A stretch of DNA of 64,000 nt from Hordeum vulgare subsp. vulgare. Lineage: Eukaryota; Streptophyta; Magnoliopsida; Poales; Poaceae. Both the position numbers and the translations under genes were made by a program. The notes under the pieces were generated by a model. The model did no database searches, was not told the origin of the DNA, and worked only from the letters and a program-made list of their open reading frames with translations. The stretch covers positions 326,142,581-326,206,580 of the forward strand of contig NC_058518.1 of the NCBI RefSeq assembly GCF_904849725.1, written 5' to 3'. Position 1 is the stretch's first letter, and every line of letters starts with the position of its first letter. This document shows positions 20,912-31,872 of the stretch, in pieces.

Positions 20912-21886
20912 CTAGGCTCTCCATTCATCCAACGAGCTGATATCAAACAACCGCTTCTCACCGGCAAGTTTGAAATCAAAGTTGAGCACTTTGATTGCCC
21001 AATAGGCTTTGTGTTCCAGCTCAAGAGGTAAATGGCAGGCCTTACCGTAAACCATTTTATACGGTGACATGCCCATGGGATTCTTATAAGCAGTCCTATA
21101 AGCCCATAGTGCATCGCCAAGTTTGCTAGACCAGTTCTTTCGAGATCTATTGACGGTCTTTTGTAGGATCAACTTGATCTCCCTATTACTCAACTCAACT
21201 TGACCACTAGACTGAGGATGATAAGGAGATGCAACTCTATGGTTGACATCATACTTAGCTAGCATCTTGCGGAAAACACCATGAATGAAGTGTGAACCGC
21301 CATTAGTCATCAAGTATCTAGGGACTCCAAATCTTGGGAATATGACTTCTTTAAGCATCTTAATAGAGGTGTGGTGATCAGCATTTTTAGTGGGGATAGC
21401 TTCTAACCACTTAGTGACGTAATCCACAACAACTAAGATGTGAGTGTACCCATTGGAACTCAGGAAGGGTCCCATATAATCAAAGCCCCAGACATCAAAT
21501 GGTTCAATGATAAGTGAATAGTTCATAGGCATCTCTTGACGCTTACTGATGCTCCCTATCCTTTGGCATTCGTCACAAGACAAGACAAACTTACGAGCAT
21601 CCTTGAAGAGGGTGGGCCAATAGAAACCTGATTGCAATACCTTATGGGCAGTTCTATCTCCAGCATGGTGTCCTCCGTAGGCTTCGGAATGACACTTCTG
21701 AAGGATCTGTCCCTGTTCATGTTCAGGCACACAACGTCTAATAACACCATGTACTCCTTCCTTATAAAGGTGAGGATCATCCCAAAAGTAGTGTCTCAAA
21801 TCAAAGAAAATTTCTTCTTTTGCTGATAGGTGAAACTGGGTGGTATGTATTTGGCTACGATATAGTTTGCATAATCGGCATACCAC
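20912..21886 (-). pseudogene. Integrase of element D (HHCC and core)
   Basis: A 324-codon frame. The zinc-binding part is visible as CHSEAYGGHHAGDRT with SCDECQRIG downstream. The core has FDYMGPF (first Asp), then MTNGGSHF where the second catalytic Asp of the usual TDGGSHF is Asn, and the third residue Glu in GQVELSNREIK. With one of the DDE residues replaced, strand transfer should fail. Integrase inserts the cDNA into the chromosome. Confidence 0.85.
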
Positions 21887-22014
21887 AGTGCACTAAGTGA
21901 AGTGCGGATGACATTTAGTTGCTCATCAGGAAAGCTTTCATCAATAGGTAGTGGGTCATCAAGGACATTCTCTAGCCTAGACAAGTTATCTGCTAGAGGG
22001 TTATCAGCATCCTT

Positions 22015-22338
22015 TCACTCGACGACGTGCAAATCAAATTCTTGTAGCAGGAGAACCCATGTGATCAGCCTAGGCTTAGCGTGCTTCTTCTCCATGAGGT
22101 ACTTAATAGCAGCATGATTATAATGAATAATGACTTTGGAGTCAACTATGTAAGATCTAAACTTTTCACATGCAAATACGACTGCTAAAAATTCCTTCTC
22201 CGTAGTGGCATAGTTTCTTTGGGCAGTGTCTAGAGTTTTACTAGCATAGTGAATGACATTCAAGTTCTTGTCAACTCTTTGTCCTAGAACAGCACCAACA
22301 GCATAATCACTAGCGTCACACATGATTTCAATGGGCAA
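22015..22338 (-). pseudogene. RNase H domain of element D
   Basis: Minus-strand frame with [30 protein letters not shown] and [19 protein letters not shown] context (here [16 protein letters not shown]). This is the Gypsy RNase H that removes the RNA template. It is followed by HVVE and a stop near 22015; the linker into the integrase zinc finger (21796-21984) is in another frame. Confidence 0.82.
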
Positions 22339-22417
22339 GTTCTAGTCAGGTGGTTGAACAATAGGTGCGGTTACCAAAGCCTTCTTAAGTATTTCGAAAG
22401 CTTCCTCACAATCCTCA

Positions 22418-23250
22418 TCAAAAAAAAAGGAACATCCTTCTGCAAGAGGTTGTAAGAGGCCTAGAAATATTAGAGAAGTCTTTAATGAACCTTCTATAGA
22501 AACCAGCATGACCTAGGAAACTTCGTATACCTCTAATATCTGTGGGGCAAGGCATTTTCTCAATTGCATCAACCTTAGCCTTATCAACTTCAATGCCTCT
22601 CTCAGAATTTTTGTGTCCTAAGACGATACCTTCATTAACCATAAAGTGGCACTTCTCCCAATTCAAGACGAGGTTGGTTTCTTCGCATCTCTGTAACACT
22701 TGATCAAGGTTGTTGAGGCAATCATCAAAGGAAGACCCGTAAATGGAGAAGTCATCCATGAAAACCTCGACAATCTTTTCACAAAAGTCAGAGAATATAG
22801 CCATCATACATCTTTGGAAGGTGGCATGTGCATTGCATAAGCCAAAAGGCATACGTCTATAGGCAAAGGTACCGAAAGGGCAGGTGAAGGTGGTTTTCTC
22901 CTGATCAGATTGTGCAACAGGTATTTGCGAGAAACCTGAATAACCGTCTAGAAAGCATAAGTGTGTGTTTGTGTTTTGATAGCCTTTCTAGCATTTGGTC
23001 GATGAACGGCAAAGGATAATGATCTTTCCTGGTTGCCTTGTTTAGTTTCCGGAAGTCTATCACCATTCTATAGCCGGTAATAATCCTTTGTGGGATTAGT
23101 TCATCCTAATCATTAGGAACGACGGTGATACCTCCCTTATTAGGTACGCAATGTACTGGACTTACCCAATCACTATGAGCAACATGATAAATGATTCCTA
23201 CTTCCAGAAGCTTTAATATTACTTTTCTAATGACCTCTTTCATCTTAGGA
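22418..23250 (-). pseudogene. Reverse transcriptase of element D
   Basis: The best frame, 22418-22852, holds MPFGLCNAHATFQRCM and the catalytic VFMDDFSIYG. The upstream fingers (to about 23250) can be followed on the minus strand but are broken by a frameshift near 22965, where TGTGTGTTTGTGTTTTG differs in length from A, and by a stop near 23105. A stop or frameshift near 22420 also cuts the connection to RNase H. Confidence 0.82.
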
Positions 23251-23251
23251 T

Positions 23252-24820
23252 TTAATCTCCTTTGATGATCAGCAACTGGTTTAAAGTCAGGATCGGTTTA
23301 ATCTTGTGCTGACATAGAGTAGGACTAATACCCTTAAGATCATCAAGAGTATATCCAATAGCAGCGCGGTGCTTCCTCAGAGTTTTTAGTAACTTCTTCT
23401 CTTCGCGCTCTAAGAGGAGAGCACTAATAATGACAGGATATATCTCCTTCTCATCAAGATAGGCATACTTAAGAGTATCAGGCAACTGTTTAAGCTCGAA
23501 CACAAGATCACCCTTTGGTGGGGGAGGATCCCCAAGCAGTTCAACAGGAAGATTATTCTTGAGAATAGGATATTGTTCTAAGACAATTTTATCTATCTCA
23601 TCTCTCTCCTCCATATGCATATCATTTTCATGCTCAAGCAGATATTGCTCTAAAGGATCTGTAGGAGGTATGGCAATAGAGGCAAGAGCAATGATTTCAT
23701 CTCTATCAGACGACTCTCTTTCATGGGTTTGTCTTCCAAACTTGGACAAGTTAAATTCATGAGACACACCCTCGAAACTAACTGTGATAGTCTGCTTAAT
23801 GCAATCAATGTGAGCATTGACAGTGTTGAGAAAGGGTCTACCGAATATGATGGGACAAAAGCTATCTTGTGCAGTACCAAGGACGAGGAAATCATTAGGA
23901 TACTTCGTCTTACCACACAGGACTTCTACGCCTCTCACAATTCCCAGGGGGCAGATGGTGTCTCTATTAGCTAGCGTAATAGTGACATCAATGGGTTCTA
24001 ACTCAGCAGGTGCAATCTCATCTTTGATTTCATGATATAGAGAATGGGGTATTGCACTAACACTAGCTCCCATATCACATAAACCATGGTAATAGTGATC
24101 TCCTATCTTAACAGAAACAACGGGCAGGCCAACTATAGGTCCGTGTTTGTATTTCACGTGAGGTTTAGCAATTCTAGCGGAGTCCTCACAGAATTTGATA
24201 ACATGCCCATCTATGTCTTCGGCTAAGATATCTTTGATAATAGTAACACTAGGTTCAACTCTAATTTTCTCAGGGGGTGCAAGTGGTCTAATGTAACCCC
24301 TACGTATCACAGTTGGAGTTTTAGAATAATCCCTTATCCTAGCAGGGTATGGTGGTTTCTCAGTGTACGCACAAGGAACAACAAGATCACTAAAAGCAAT
24401 GACTTTCTCCTCAACTAGATTGGTTTTGGCTATGTTGCTTTCTACACGAGGATGATATTTAAACCACTTCTCTTTGGGAAGATCAACATGAGCAGCAAAA
24501 GATTCACATAGAGAAGCTACTATCTCAGAGTCAAGTCCATACTTAGCGCTAAAATCTCTAGAAGTGTTTGTCTCATCAAAAGATTTAACGCAATCAAACT
24601 GGAAATTCATACCTGACTCCTTACCTTCCTCCAGCTCCCAATCTTCAGAGTTGTGTTTGATTCTCTCCAATAAATTCCACTTGTGATCAATATCCTTCTT
24701 CATAAAAGAACCGACACAAGAAGTGTCAAGCATGGTACGATCTTCATGAGAAAGCCGAGCATAAATGTTTTGAGTGATGATTTCTCTCGAGAGCTCATGA
24801 TTGGGGCATGAATATAGCAT
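23252..24820 (-). pseudogene. gag C-terminus, protease and linker of element D
   Basis: A long 522-codon frame, the best preserved coding block of the family in this window. It contains the end of gag (YARLSHEDRTMLDTSCVGSF), the protease active site LCDMGASVSAIP and IIFGRPFLNT, then the acidic linker VLEQYPILKNN with DPPPPKGD before RT. The start is internal to the polyprotein; a shift at about 24820 separates it from gag N-terminus. Confidence 0.87.
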
Positions 24821-25282
24821 TTATTTAAGCCTCCCCCAAGCTTGTGCTATGCTTTCCCTGTCACGAGGCAAAAATTTATAAATAAAGTTCCGATCACGAT
24901 GTACTAAATGCATAGGATAGAACTTTTGATGAAATTCCAATTTCAACCGATTGTAGCCCCATGATCCAGTATCATCACATAGCCTATACCATGTCAAGGC
25001 CTTATCCTTCAAAGATAAAGGAAAGAATTTCTTCTCTACCTCATCCTCGGGCAAACCTGCAAGCTTAAATAAACCACAAACTTCATCTACACAGATTAGA
25101 TGCAAGTCTGGATCTGAAGATACATCTCTTGTGGAAGGATTAGCCCGCAGTTTCTCAAGCATACCCGAAGGAATTTCATAAAAGATATTTTCAGTAGGTA
25201 CCTCAGGTTGAGGAGAAAGTCCTCATCCTTCCGTTCATGGTGAATATACCCCAAACAAATTCCTCAAAGTAACAGTTTCCAT
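24821..25282 (-). pseudogene. gag N-terminus of element D
   Basis: Begins at METVTLRNLFG (ATG 25282-25280), with a stop near 25215, then the conserved MLEKLRANPS to AQAWGRLK block. Same protein as gag of A at 12516-13145. Confidence 0.85.
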
Positions 25283-25360
25283 AGTGACAAGTGACAATAA
25301 ATTTCAGCAGAGTATAAAAATGTTTCCTTACCAATTTCCACCTACCAAAGGCGCTTCACT

Positions 25361-25377
25361 GCCCGGCAACGACGCGA
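25361..25377 (-). other. Primer binding site of element D, decayed
   Basis: GCCCGGCAACGACGCGA differs from the intact tRNA-Asp-type site of A (13224-13240) at three positions. The LTR starts 11 bases on at 25389. Confidence 0.75.
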
Positions 25378-25388
25378 GAAAAGATTCT

Positions 25389-26913
25389 TGATGACCCACA
25401 AGTATAGGGGATAAATCGTAGTCCTTTCGATAAGTAAGAGTGTCGAACCCAACGAGGAGTAGAAGGCTCTGATACACGGATTTCAGCAAGGTAATAACTG
25501 CAAGCACTGAAAGTAGCGGTAACAAGTGATTGTGTAGCAAGGTGAAACGTAGCGAGCAAAAAGTAACAAGTAACAAGTAGTAGCAACGGTGCCGCAAGTG
25601 GCCTAATCCCTTTTGTAGCAAGGGACAAGCCTGAACAAAGTCTAATAGGAGGAAAAACGCTCCCGAGGACACACGAGAATTTCTGTCATGCTAGTTTCAG
25701 CATGTTCATATGATTCACGTTCGTTACTTTGATAGTTTGATATGTGGGTGGACCGGCGCTTGGGTACTGCTCTTACTTGGACAAGCATCCCACTTATGAT
25801 TAACCTCTGTCGCAAGCATCCGCAACTACAAAAGAAGATATAAGACAAAGTCTAACCATAGCATTAAACTAGTGGATCCAAATCAGCCCCTCACGAAGCA
25901 ACGCATAGACTGGGGTTTAATCTTCTGTCACTCCAGCAACCCATCATCTAGTTACTACTTCCCAATGCCTTCTTCTAGGCCCAAATATGGTGAAGTGTTA
26001 TGTAGTCGATGTTCACATAACACCACTAGAGGAAAAACAACATACAACATATCAAAATACCGAACGAATATCAAATTCACATGACTATTATTAACATGAC
26101 TTATCCCATGTCCTCAGGAACAAAAGTAACTACTCACAAGACATAATCATAATCATGATCAGAGGTGTAATGAATAGCATCAAGGATCTGAACATAAACT
26201 CTTCCACCAAGTAATCCAACTAGCTTCAACTACAAAGAGTAATCAACAGTACTAGCAACCTTACAAGTACCAATCGGAGTCATGAGACGAAGATTGGTTA
26301 CAAGAGATGAACTAGGTATTGGAGACAAGATGGTGCTGATGAAGATGTTGATGAAGATGCCTCCCCTCCGAGGAGAGGAGTGTTGGTGATGACAATGGCG
26401 ACAATTTCCCCCTCCGGAGGGAAGTTTCCCCGGAAGGATCATCCTGCCGGAGCTCTAGATTGGATCTCCTGAAGTTTTGCCTCGTGGCGGTGGCGAAACC
26501 ACGAAAAAGCTCCCTCTTGATTTTTTACAGACCAAAACCCTACATATAGAAAAAGGGGGGGCTAGTGGGCCGCCAGGCAGCCCACAAGCTTGCCTTGTGC
26601 CACCAGGGGGTGGTGGCGGAGTGGGGGCTTGTGGAGCCCTAGTGGCCCCCCTCCGGTAGTTCTTTCGCCCAGTGTTTTTAAGATATTCCAGAAACAATCC
26701 ACGTAACTTTTTAGGACATTTGGAGATGTGCAGAATAGTGGACTAGGATTTTCTCCTTTTCCAGTCCAGAATTCCAGCTGCCTGAATTCTCCCTCTTCAA
26801 ATAATCCTTGCAAAATAAGAGAGAAAAGGCATAAATATGGTACCACAAGTAATAAAACAGCCCAAAAAGCAATAAATATCAACATGAAAGCATGATGCAA
26901 AATGGACGTATCA
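25389..26913 (-). repeat. 5' LTR of element D
   Basis: Plus strand TGATGACCCACAAG to AATGGACGTATCA, aligned with 16777-18304 throughout. It lies next to the primer site, as expected for the 5' LTR of a minus-strand element. Confidence 0.92.
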
Positions 26914-27576
26914 ATCCCCAAGCTTGAGCTATTTCCACTCCTTATCTCTTTGTCCATGAGAACATCACCCAAAACTTGAAAACATCACAACACAAAACTT
27001 AAACTGAAACTCGTGATAACATTAGCACAAGAAAACAAACTACCACCTCTTTTGGTACTGTAGCAAACTTGAATTCCATCTATATTGGTGTTGGGCTATT
27101 GTATTCTCACTTTTCGATGGCTAGTAGCCCCAATACTAACCATAGTTTCATCAAAACAAGCAACCAACTCAACAAAAACAGAATCTGTCAAAAACAGACC
27201 AGCCTGTAGCAATCTGTATACTTTCTATACTTCTGGTACCTCAAAAAATTTGAACAATTACGACTTCCTGGGAAAAAGGCATATCAACCAGAAGCAAAAA
27301 TAATCAACTCAAAATCTCTTTCTCAATAAAAATGAAAAATCATCTCCTGAGCGAAAAGTTTCTATCAATTTCTAGCAGGATCAAGCAACCATTACCAAGA
27401 CTAGTCATAAAGGTTTTGCTTGGCTCAAACACAAAAAGAAACACAAAAAACACAATCACAATAGAATTATGATGGTGTGGACGAAAAAACCCAGAAAGAA
27501 AAAGATAAATTCATTGGGTTGCCTCCCAACAAGCGCTATTGTTTAAGACCGTTAGCTAGGCATAAAAGCGATAGAA
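26914..27576 (-). other. Interior of element B between D and the protease, non-coding
   Basis: Starts with TSD ATCCC and the continuation CCAAGCTTGAGC of B's interior. No gene seen. It ends at the repeat-typical TTGGGTTGCCTCCCAACAAG near 27518, just downstream of the protease stop. Confidence 0.8.
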
Positions 27577-29652
27577 TCACGTATCATCGTCTTTAGTGCT
27601 CAAACCATAAGTGGACCCCATCATGGATTCATAAGGCAATCTTATTTTCTTTCTAGGAAAGTGTTCCATGTCCTTCCTTAAAGGAAATTGAAATCTAATA
27701 TTCCCTTCCTTCATATCGATGATAGCACCGATAGTCCTTAGGAAAGGTCTACCAAGAATAATAGGGCATGTAGGATTGCAATCAATGTCAAGCACAATGA
27801 AATCCACGGGTACATAGTTCCTATTTGCAATAATAATAACATCATTGATCCTTTCCATGGTTTTCTTGACAGTAGAATCAGCAAGATGCAAATTAAGAGA
27901 ACATTCTTAAATCTCATTAAAACCCAATACATCACATAAAGACTTTGGAATCGCGAAAACACTAGCACCCAAATCACAGAAAGCATTGCATTCCTAGTTT
28001 TTGATTTTGATTTTGATAGTAGGTTCCCACTCATCATGAAGCTTTCTAGGGATAAAGACTTCCAATTCTAGTTTCTCTTCAAGAGATTTTAACATAGCTT
28101 CGACGATATTATCGGTAAAGGCCTTGTTTTGGCTATAAGCGTGTGGAGAGTTTAACACGGATTGCATCAAGGAAATGCATTCAATCAAGGAGCAACTATC
28201 ATAATTGAATTCCTCGAAATCCATGGTAGTAATTTCATTACTACACAAAGTTTTAATATCCTCTACTCCACTTTCAATGCTTTTAGCATCAATATAGATG
28301 GATTCCGAATCATTGGGGCACTTTTCAACCAAAGTGGATTCATATCCAGCCCCATAATCATTAGGTTTGACACAAGAAAACAAAGATTCAATGGGAGTCA
28401 CATCAAGCACTTTAAGATCTTCGTGATTCTCATCACGAGAACACGCCTTTTTAAGCCATTCATGTCTAACACGAATTTGGACGGTTCTTTCTTGGCTCTC
28501 AATCATGGAAACATGCATAGCTTTCAAAGTTTCATCCATGTTGATCTTCGGAGGAGCACATCTAACTTTCAAAGCATCAACATCACTAGACATTCTATCA
28601 ACTCTCTTAGACAAATCGTCAATTTTGAGTAGCTTTTCCTCTATGGACGCATTGAAAATCTTCTGAGAGTTGATGAACTCTTTGATATTACTCCCTAGAT
28701 CAGAGGGTGATCTATTGTAATTTCCATGATTATTGTTGTAGGAGTTGCCAAAGTTATGAAAGGAGTTACTAGGAAAAGGCCTAGGAACATAGTTTCCTCT
28801 AAAAGCATTATTGTTGACAAAGTTATTCCTACCAACAAAATTAACATCCAAGCTAGCGTTGCTACTCTCAATCAAAGAAGGCAAGGGCATATCATTAGGA
28901 TCCAAAGGAGCACTTCTACTAGCAACCAAATTCATTAACTCGTCCATCTTAGCACTCAACGACTTAATTTCTTCTATAGCGTGTACCTTCTTACTAGTAG
29001 GTGAACTTTCAGTGTGCCACTGAGCGTAGTTCATCATGATGTTGTCTAAGAGCTTTGTGGCTTACCCTAACATGATTTCCATGAACGTTCCACCTGAGGC
29101 GGAGTCCAAGATATTTCTAGAAGCGAAATTCAAGCCAGCATAAAAGATTTGAATAATCATCCAAAGACTCAAGCCATAAGCGGGACAATTTCTAATCATT
29201 AATTTCATTCTCTCCCAGGATTGTGAAACATGTTCATGATCAAGTTGCTTGAAATTCATGATATCATTAGGGAGAGAGATGATCTTAGCCGGCAGAAATA
29301 CTTGGATATATAAGCATCTTTGCACTTATCCCAAGAATCGATACTATTTTTGGGCAAAGAAGAAAACCAAGTTTTTGCGCGATCTCGCAACGAGAAAGGA
29401 AAAAAGCTTCAATTTAATCACGTCATTATCCACATCTTTCTTCCTTTGCATATCGCGAAGCTCAATGAACGTATTGAGATGGGATGCAACATCTTTGCTA
29501 GGAAGGCCACAAAATTTCTCTTTCATAACAAGATTCAGCAAAGCGGCATTGATTTCGCATGACTCCGCACTAGTGGCGGGAGCAATCGGAGTACTAATAA
29601 AATCATTATTATTAGTATTCGAGAAGTCACAAAGTCTGATGTTTTCATTCAT
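27577..29652 (-). pseudogene. gag and protease of element B
   Basis: Gag starts at MNENIRLCDF (ATG 29652-29650). Blocks: 29344-29652 with NLVMKEKFCGLPSKDVASHL, 29062-29325 with SWERMKLMIRNCPAYGL, and 27994-29037 with an Asn-rich stretch (NNFVNNNAFRGNY) and a long helical region (RVDRMSSDVDALK). The protease half, 27577-27891, retains PIILGRPFLRTIGAIID, but the catalytic Asp block near 27920-27990 is in a different frame. The four blocks are separated by frameshifts or stops. After protease the reading frame ends (near 27577) with no RT following, so the coding capacity is limited to particle proteins. Confidence 0.8.
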
Positions 29653-29842
29653 GGTGACTTTGGCAAGCAAGCAAGCACACGAGCGAACAAAGACCAAGCG
29701 AGAAAAAGGGCGAACGAAAAAGGCAAATGAAAAAGGAAAATTGTGAAGTGTGGGAGAGGAAAACGAGAGGCAAGTGGCAAACAAAGTAAATGCAAGAGAT
29801 GAGTTTGCGACACTTACTTGGATGAGTTCTTGACTTGATCCT

Positions 29843-29859
29843 CCCCGGCAATGGCACTA
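29843..29859 (-). other. Primer binding site of element B, decayed
   Basis: CCCCGGCAATGGCACTA differs at three bases from the tRNA-Asp-type site, all C-to-T or G-to-A changes of the kind left by cytosine methylation. It lies 10 bases from the LTR start. Confidence 0.7.
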
Positions 29860-29869
29860 GAAATTCTTC

Positions 29870-31367
29870 TGCTACGGCAACAAAAGTTCTTCCCCAGCAG
29901 TGGTGCCAGAGATCCTTCTGTCGTCTCTTGGGCTTGCGTTGGTTCTTCCCTTCAAGAGGAAAGGGTGATGCAGCACAGAAGCAGTAAGTATTTCCCTCAG
30001 TTTGAGAACCAAGGTATCAATCCAGTAGGAGAATCTCGTCAAGTCCAGAGTACCTGCGAAAACACAAAAGAGCTTGCACCCAACGCTATAAAGGGGTTGT
30101 TAGTCCCTTCAAGATTGTTTGCAAAGTGAGCTTTGAAGGAGGAAAGTGCAACGAAGTAAAAATTGTAAGGCTGAAATTATGGTGTGGAGTAGACCCTGGG
30201 GGCCATAGTGTTCACCAGAGGCTTCTCTCAAAATAGCAAGTATTACGGTGGGAGAACAAATTATTGTCGAGCAATTGATAGAACCGCGCAAAGTCATAAC
30301 GATATCTAAGGCAATGATCATGCATATAGGCATCACGTCCGAGACAAGTAGACCGATACTTTCTGCATCTACTACTATTACTCCACACATCAACCACTAT
30401 CCAGCATGCATCTAGTGTACTGAGTTCATGACGATCAGAGTAATGCCTTAAGCAAGATGACATGATCTAGAGGGATAATCTCAAACCAATGATGAAAACC
30501 CCATCTTTTAACCTTGATGGCAAAAAGACGATACGTGCCTCGCTACCCCTTCTGTCACTGGGTGAGGTCACCGCACGGTATGAACCCAAAACCAAGCACT
30601 TCTCCCATTGCAAGAATCATAGGTCTAGTTGGCCAAACAAAACCCACAACTCGAAGAGAATTACAAGGATATGAAATCATGCATAAGAGAGATCAGAAGA
30701 AACTCAAATAAGATTCATAGATAATCTGATCATAAATCCACAATTCAACAGATCTCGACAAACACACCGCAAAAGAAGATTACATCGGATAGATCTCCAT
30801 GAAGATCATGGAGAACTTTGTATTGAAGATCCAAGAGAGAGAAGAAGCCATATAGTTACTACCTATGGACCAGTAGGTCTATGGTGAACTACTCACGCAT
30901 CATCCGAGAGGTCATGGCGTTGATGAAGAAGCCCTCCGTATCCGAATCCCCCTCCGACAGGGCACCAGAACATGCCCAGATGGGATCTTGCGGAGACAGA
31001 AGCTTGCGGCGGCGGAAAAGTACTTTCTATGATCTCCTGATTTTTTTTGGATTTTTTGGCAATATATAGGCGCAAAACCTAGGGCAAAGGGGACTCAGGG
31101 AGCCCACAAGCCAGGGGGTCGCGGCCTCCCCCTGGCCGCGCAATGAGGGCTTGTGGGGTCCTTGGGGGGGTTTCATTCCGTTTGGACTCCATTCAAAATC
31201 CTCCTCTGAAAGGGGTCAAAAACATGGAAAAAAACAGGAACTTGCACTTGGCACTGAGTTAATAAGTTAGTCCCAAAAAATATATAAAAGGCATACAAAA
31301 CATCCAAAGTTTGACAAGATAATAGCATGAAACCATCAAAAATTATAGATACGTCGGAGACGTATCA
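29870..31367 (-). repeat. 5' LTR of element B
   Basis: Plus strand TGCTACGGCAAC to GGAGACGTATCA, similar to 13259-14763 with point changes and small indels. Right flank ATGAC (31368-31372) is the TSD. Confidence 0.92.
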
Positions 31368-31872
31368 ATGACCCACAAGTATAGGGAATCTATTGTAGTC
31401 CTATCGATAAGTAAGAGTGTCGAACCCAATGAGGAGCAGAAGGATCTGACAAGTGGTTTTCAGCAAGGTAATATCTGCAGGCACTAAAATTATCGGTAAC
31501 AAGTGGTTGTGTGACAAGATGATTCGTAGCAAGTAGCAAGTAACAACGGTAACAAAGGTGCAACAAAGTGGCCCAATCCCTTTTCTATCAAGGGACAAGC
31601 CTGGACAAACTCTTATAGGAGGTAAAACGCTCCCGAGGACACATGGGAATTTCTATCAAGCTAGTTTTTGTCAAGTTCATTGATTTGCGTTTGCTACTTT
31701 GATAGTTTCATATGTGGGTGGACCGGCGCTTGGGTTCTGCCCTTACTTGGACAAGCATCCCACTTATGATTAACCCCTCTCGCAAGCATATGCAACTACG
31801 AAAGAAGAATTAAGACAAAGTCTAACCATAGCATTAAACTAGTGGATCCAAATCATCCCCTTATGAAGCAAT
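31368..31872 (-). repeat. LTR of element A, middle part
   Basis: Continues A's LTR after the B insertion: ATGACCCACAAGTATAGG onward aligns with the D LTR from its sixth base or so. It ends at GCAAT, the TSD of the solo LTR. No gene. Confidence 0.9.

Larger units (their letters stand above)
16777..26913 (-). mobile_element. Element D: full-length Athila-type Gypsy retrotransposon nested in B
   Basis: Two LTRs of 1528 and 1525 bases, TSD ATCGC (16772-16776) and ATCCC (26914-26918) with one mismatch, primer site at 25361-25377, and the order gag, PR, RT, RNase H, IN, post-pol ORF on the minus strand. Comparing the first roughly 415 bases of the two LTRs by eye I count about 20 differences (near 5%). 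That would suggest an insertion age of roughly two million years at commonly used grass rates. Several frameshifts and a changed integrase residue make it inactive. Confidence 0.93.
13259..31367 (-). mobile_element. Element B: non-autonomous Gypsy retrotransposon (gag-protease only) inserted in the LTR of A
   Basis: Two LTRs (13259-14763 and 29870-31367) flank an interior that, once D (16777-26913) is removed, is only about 5 kb. The 5-bp TSD ATGAC is present at 13254-13258 and 31368-31372, and it is part of A's LTR start TGATGAC. A's LTR resumes at 31368 in register with D's LTR. Minus-strand order: LTR, degenerate tRNA-Asp primer site, gag, protease, long non-coding tail, polypurine tract, LTR. 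No RT, RNase H or integrase is present, so B depended on enzymes supplied by others. Confidence 0.9.

Noticed and set aside
13224..31372. PBS-LTR-polypurine tract arrangement suggesting unequal recombination between tandem elements
   Set aside because: The LTR at 13259-14763 has a primer site on one side and a polypurine tract on the other, which at first looks like a recombinant. The ATGAC duplication at 13254 and 31368 shows that B simply inserted in A's LTR seven bases from its start.
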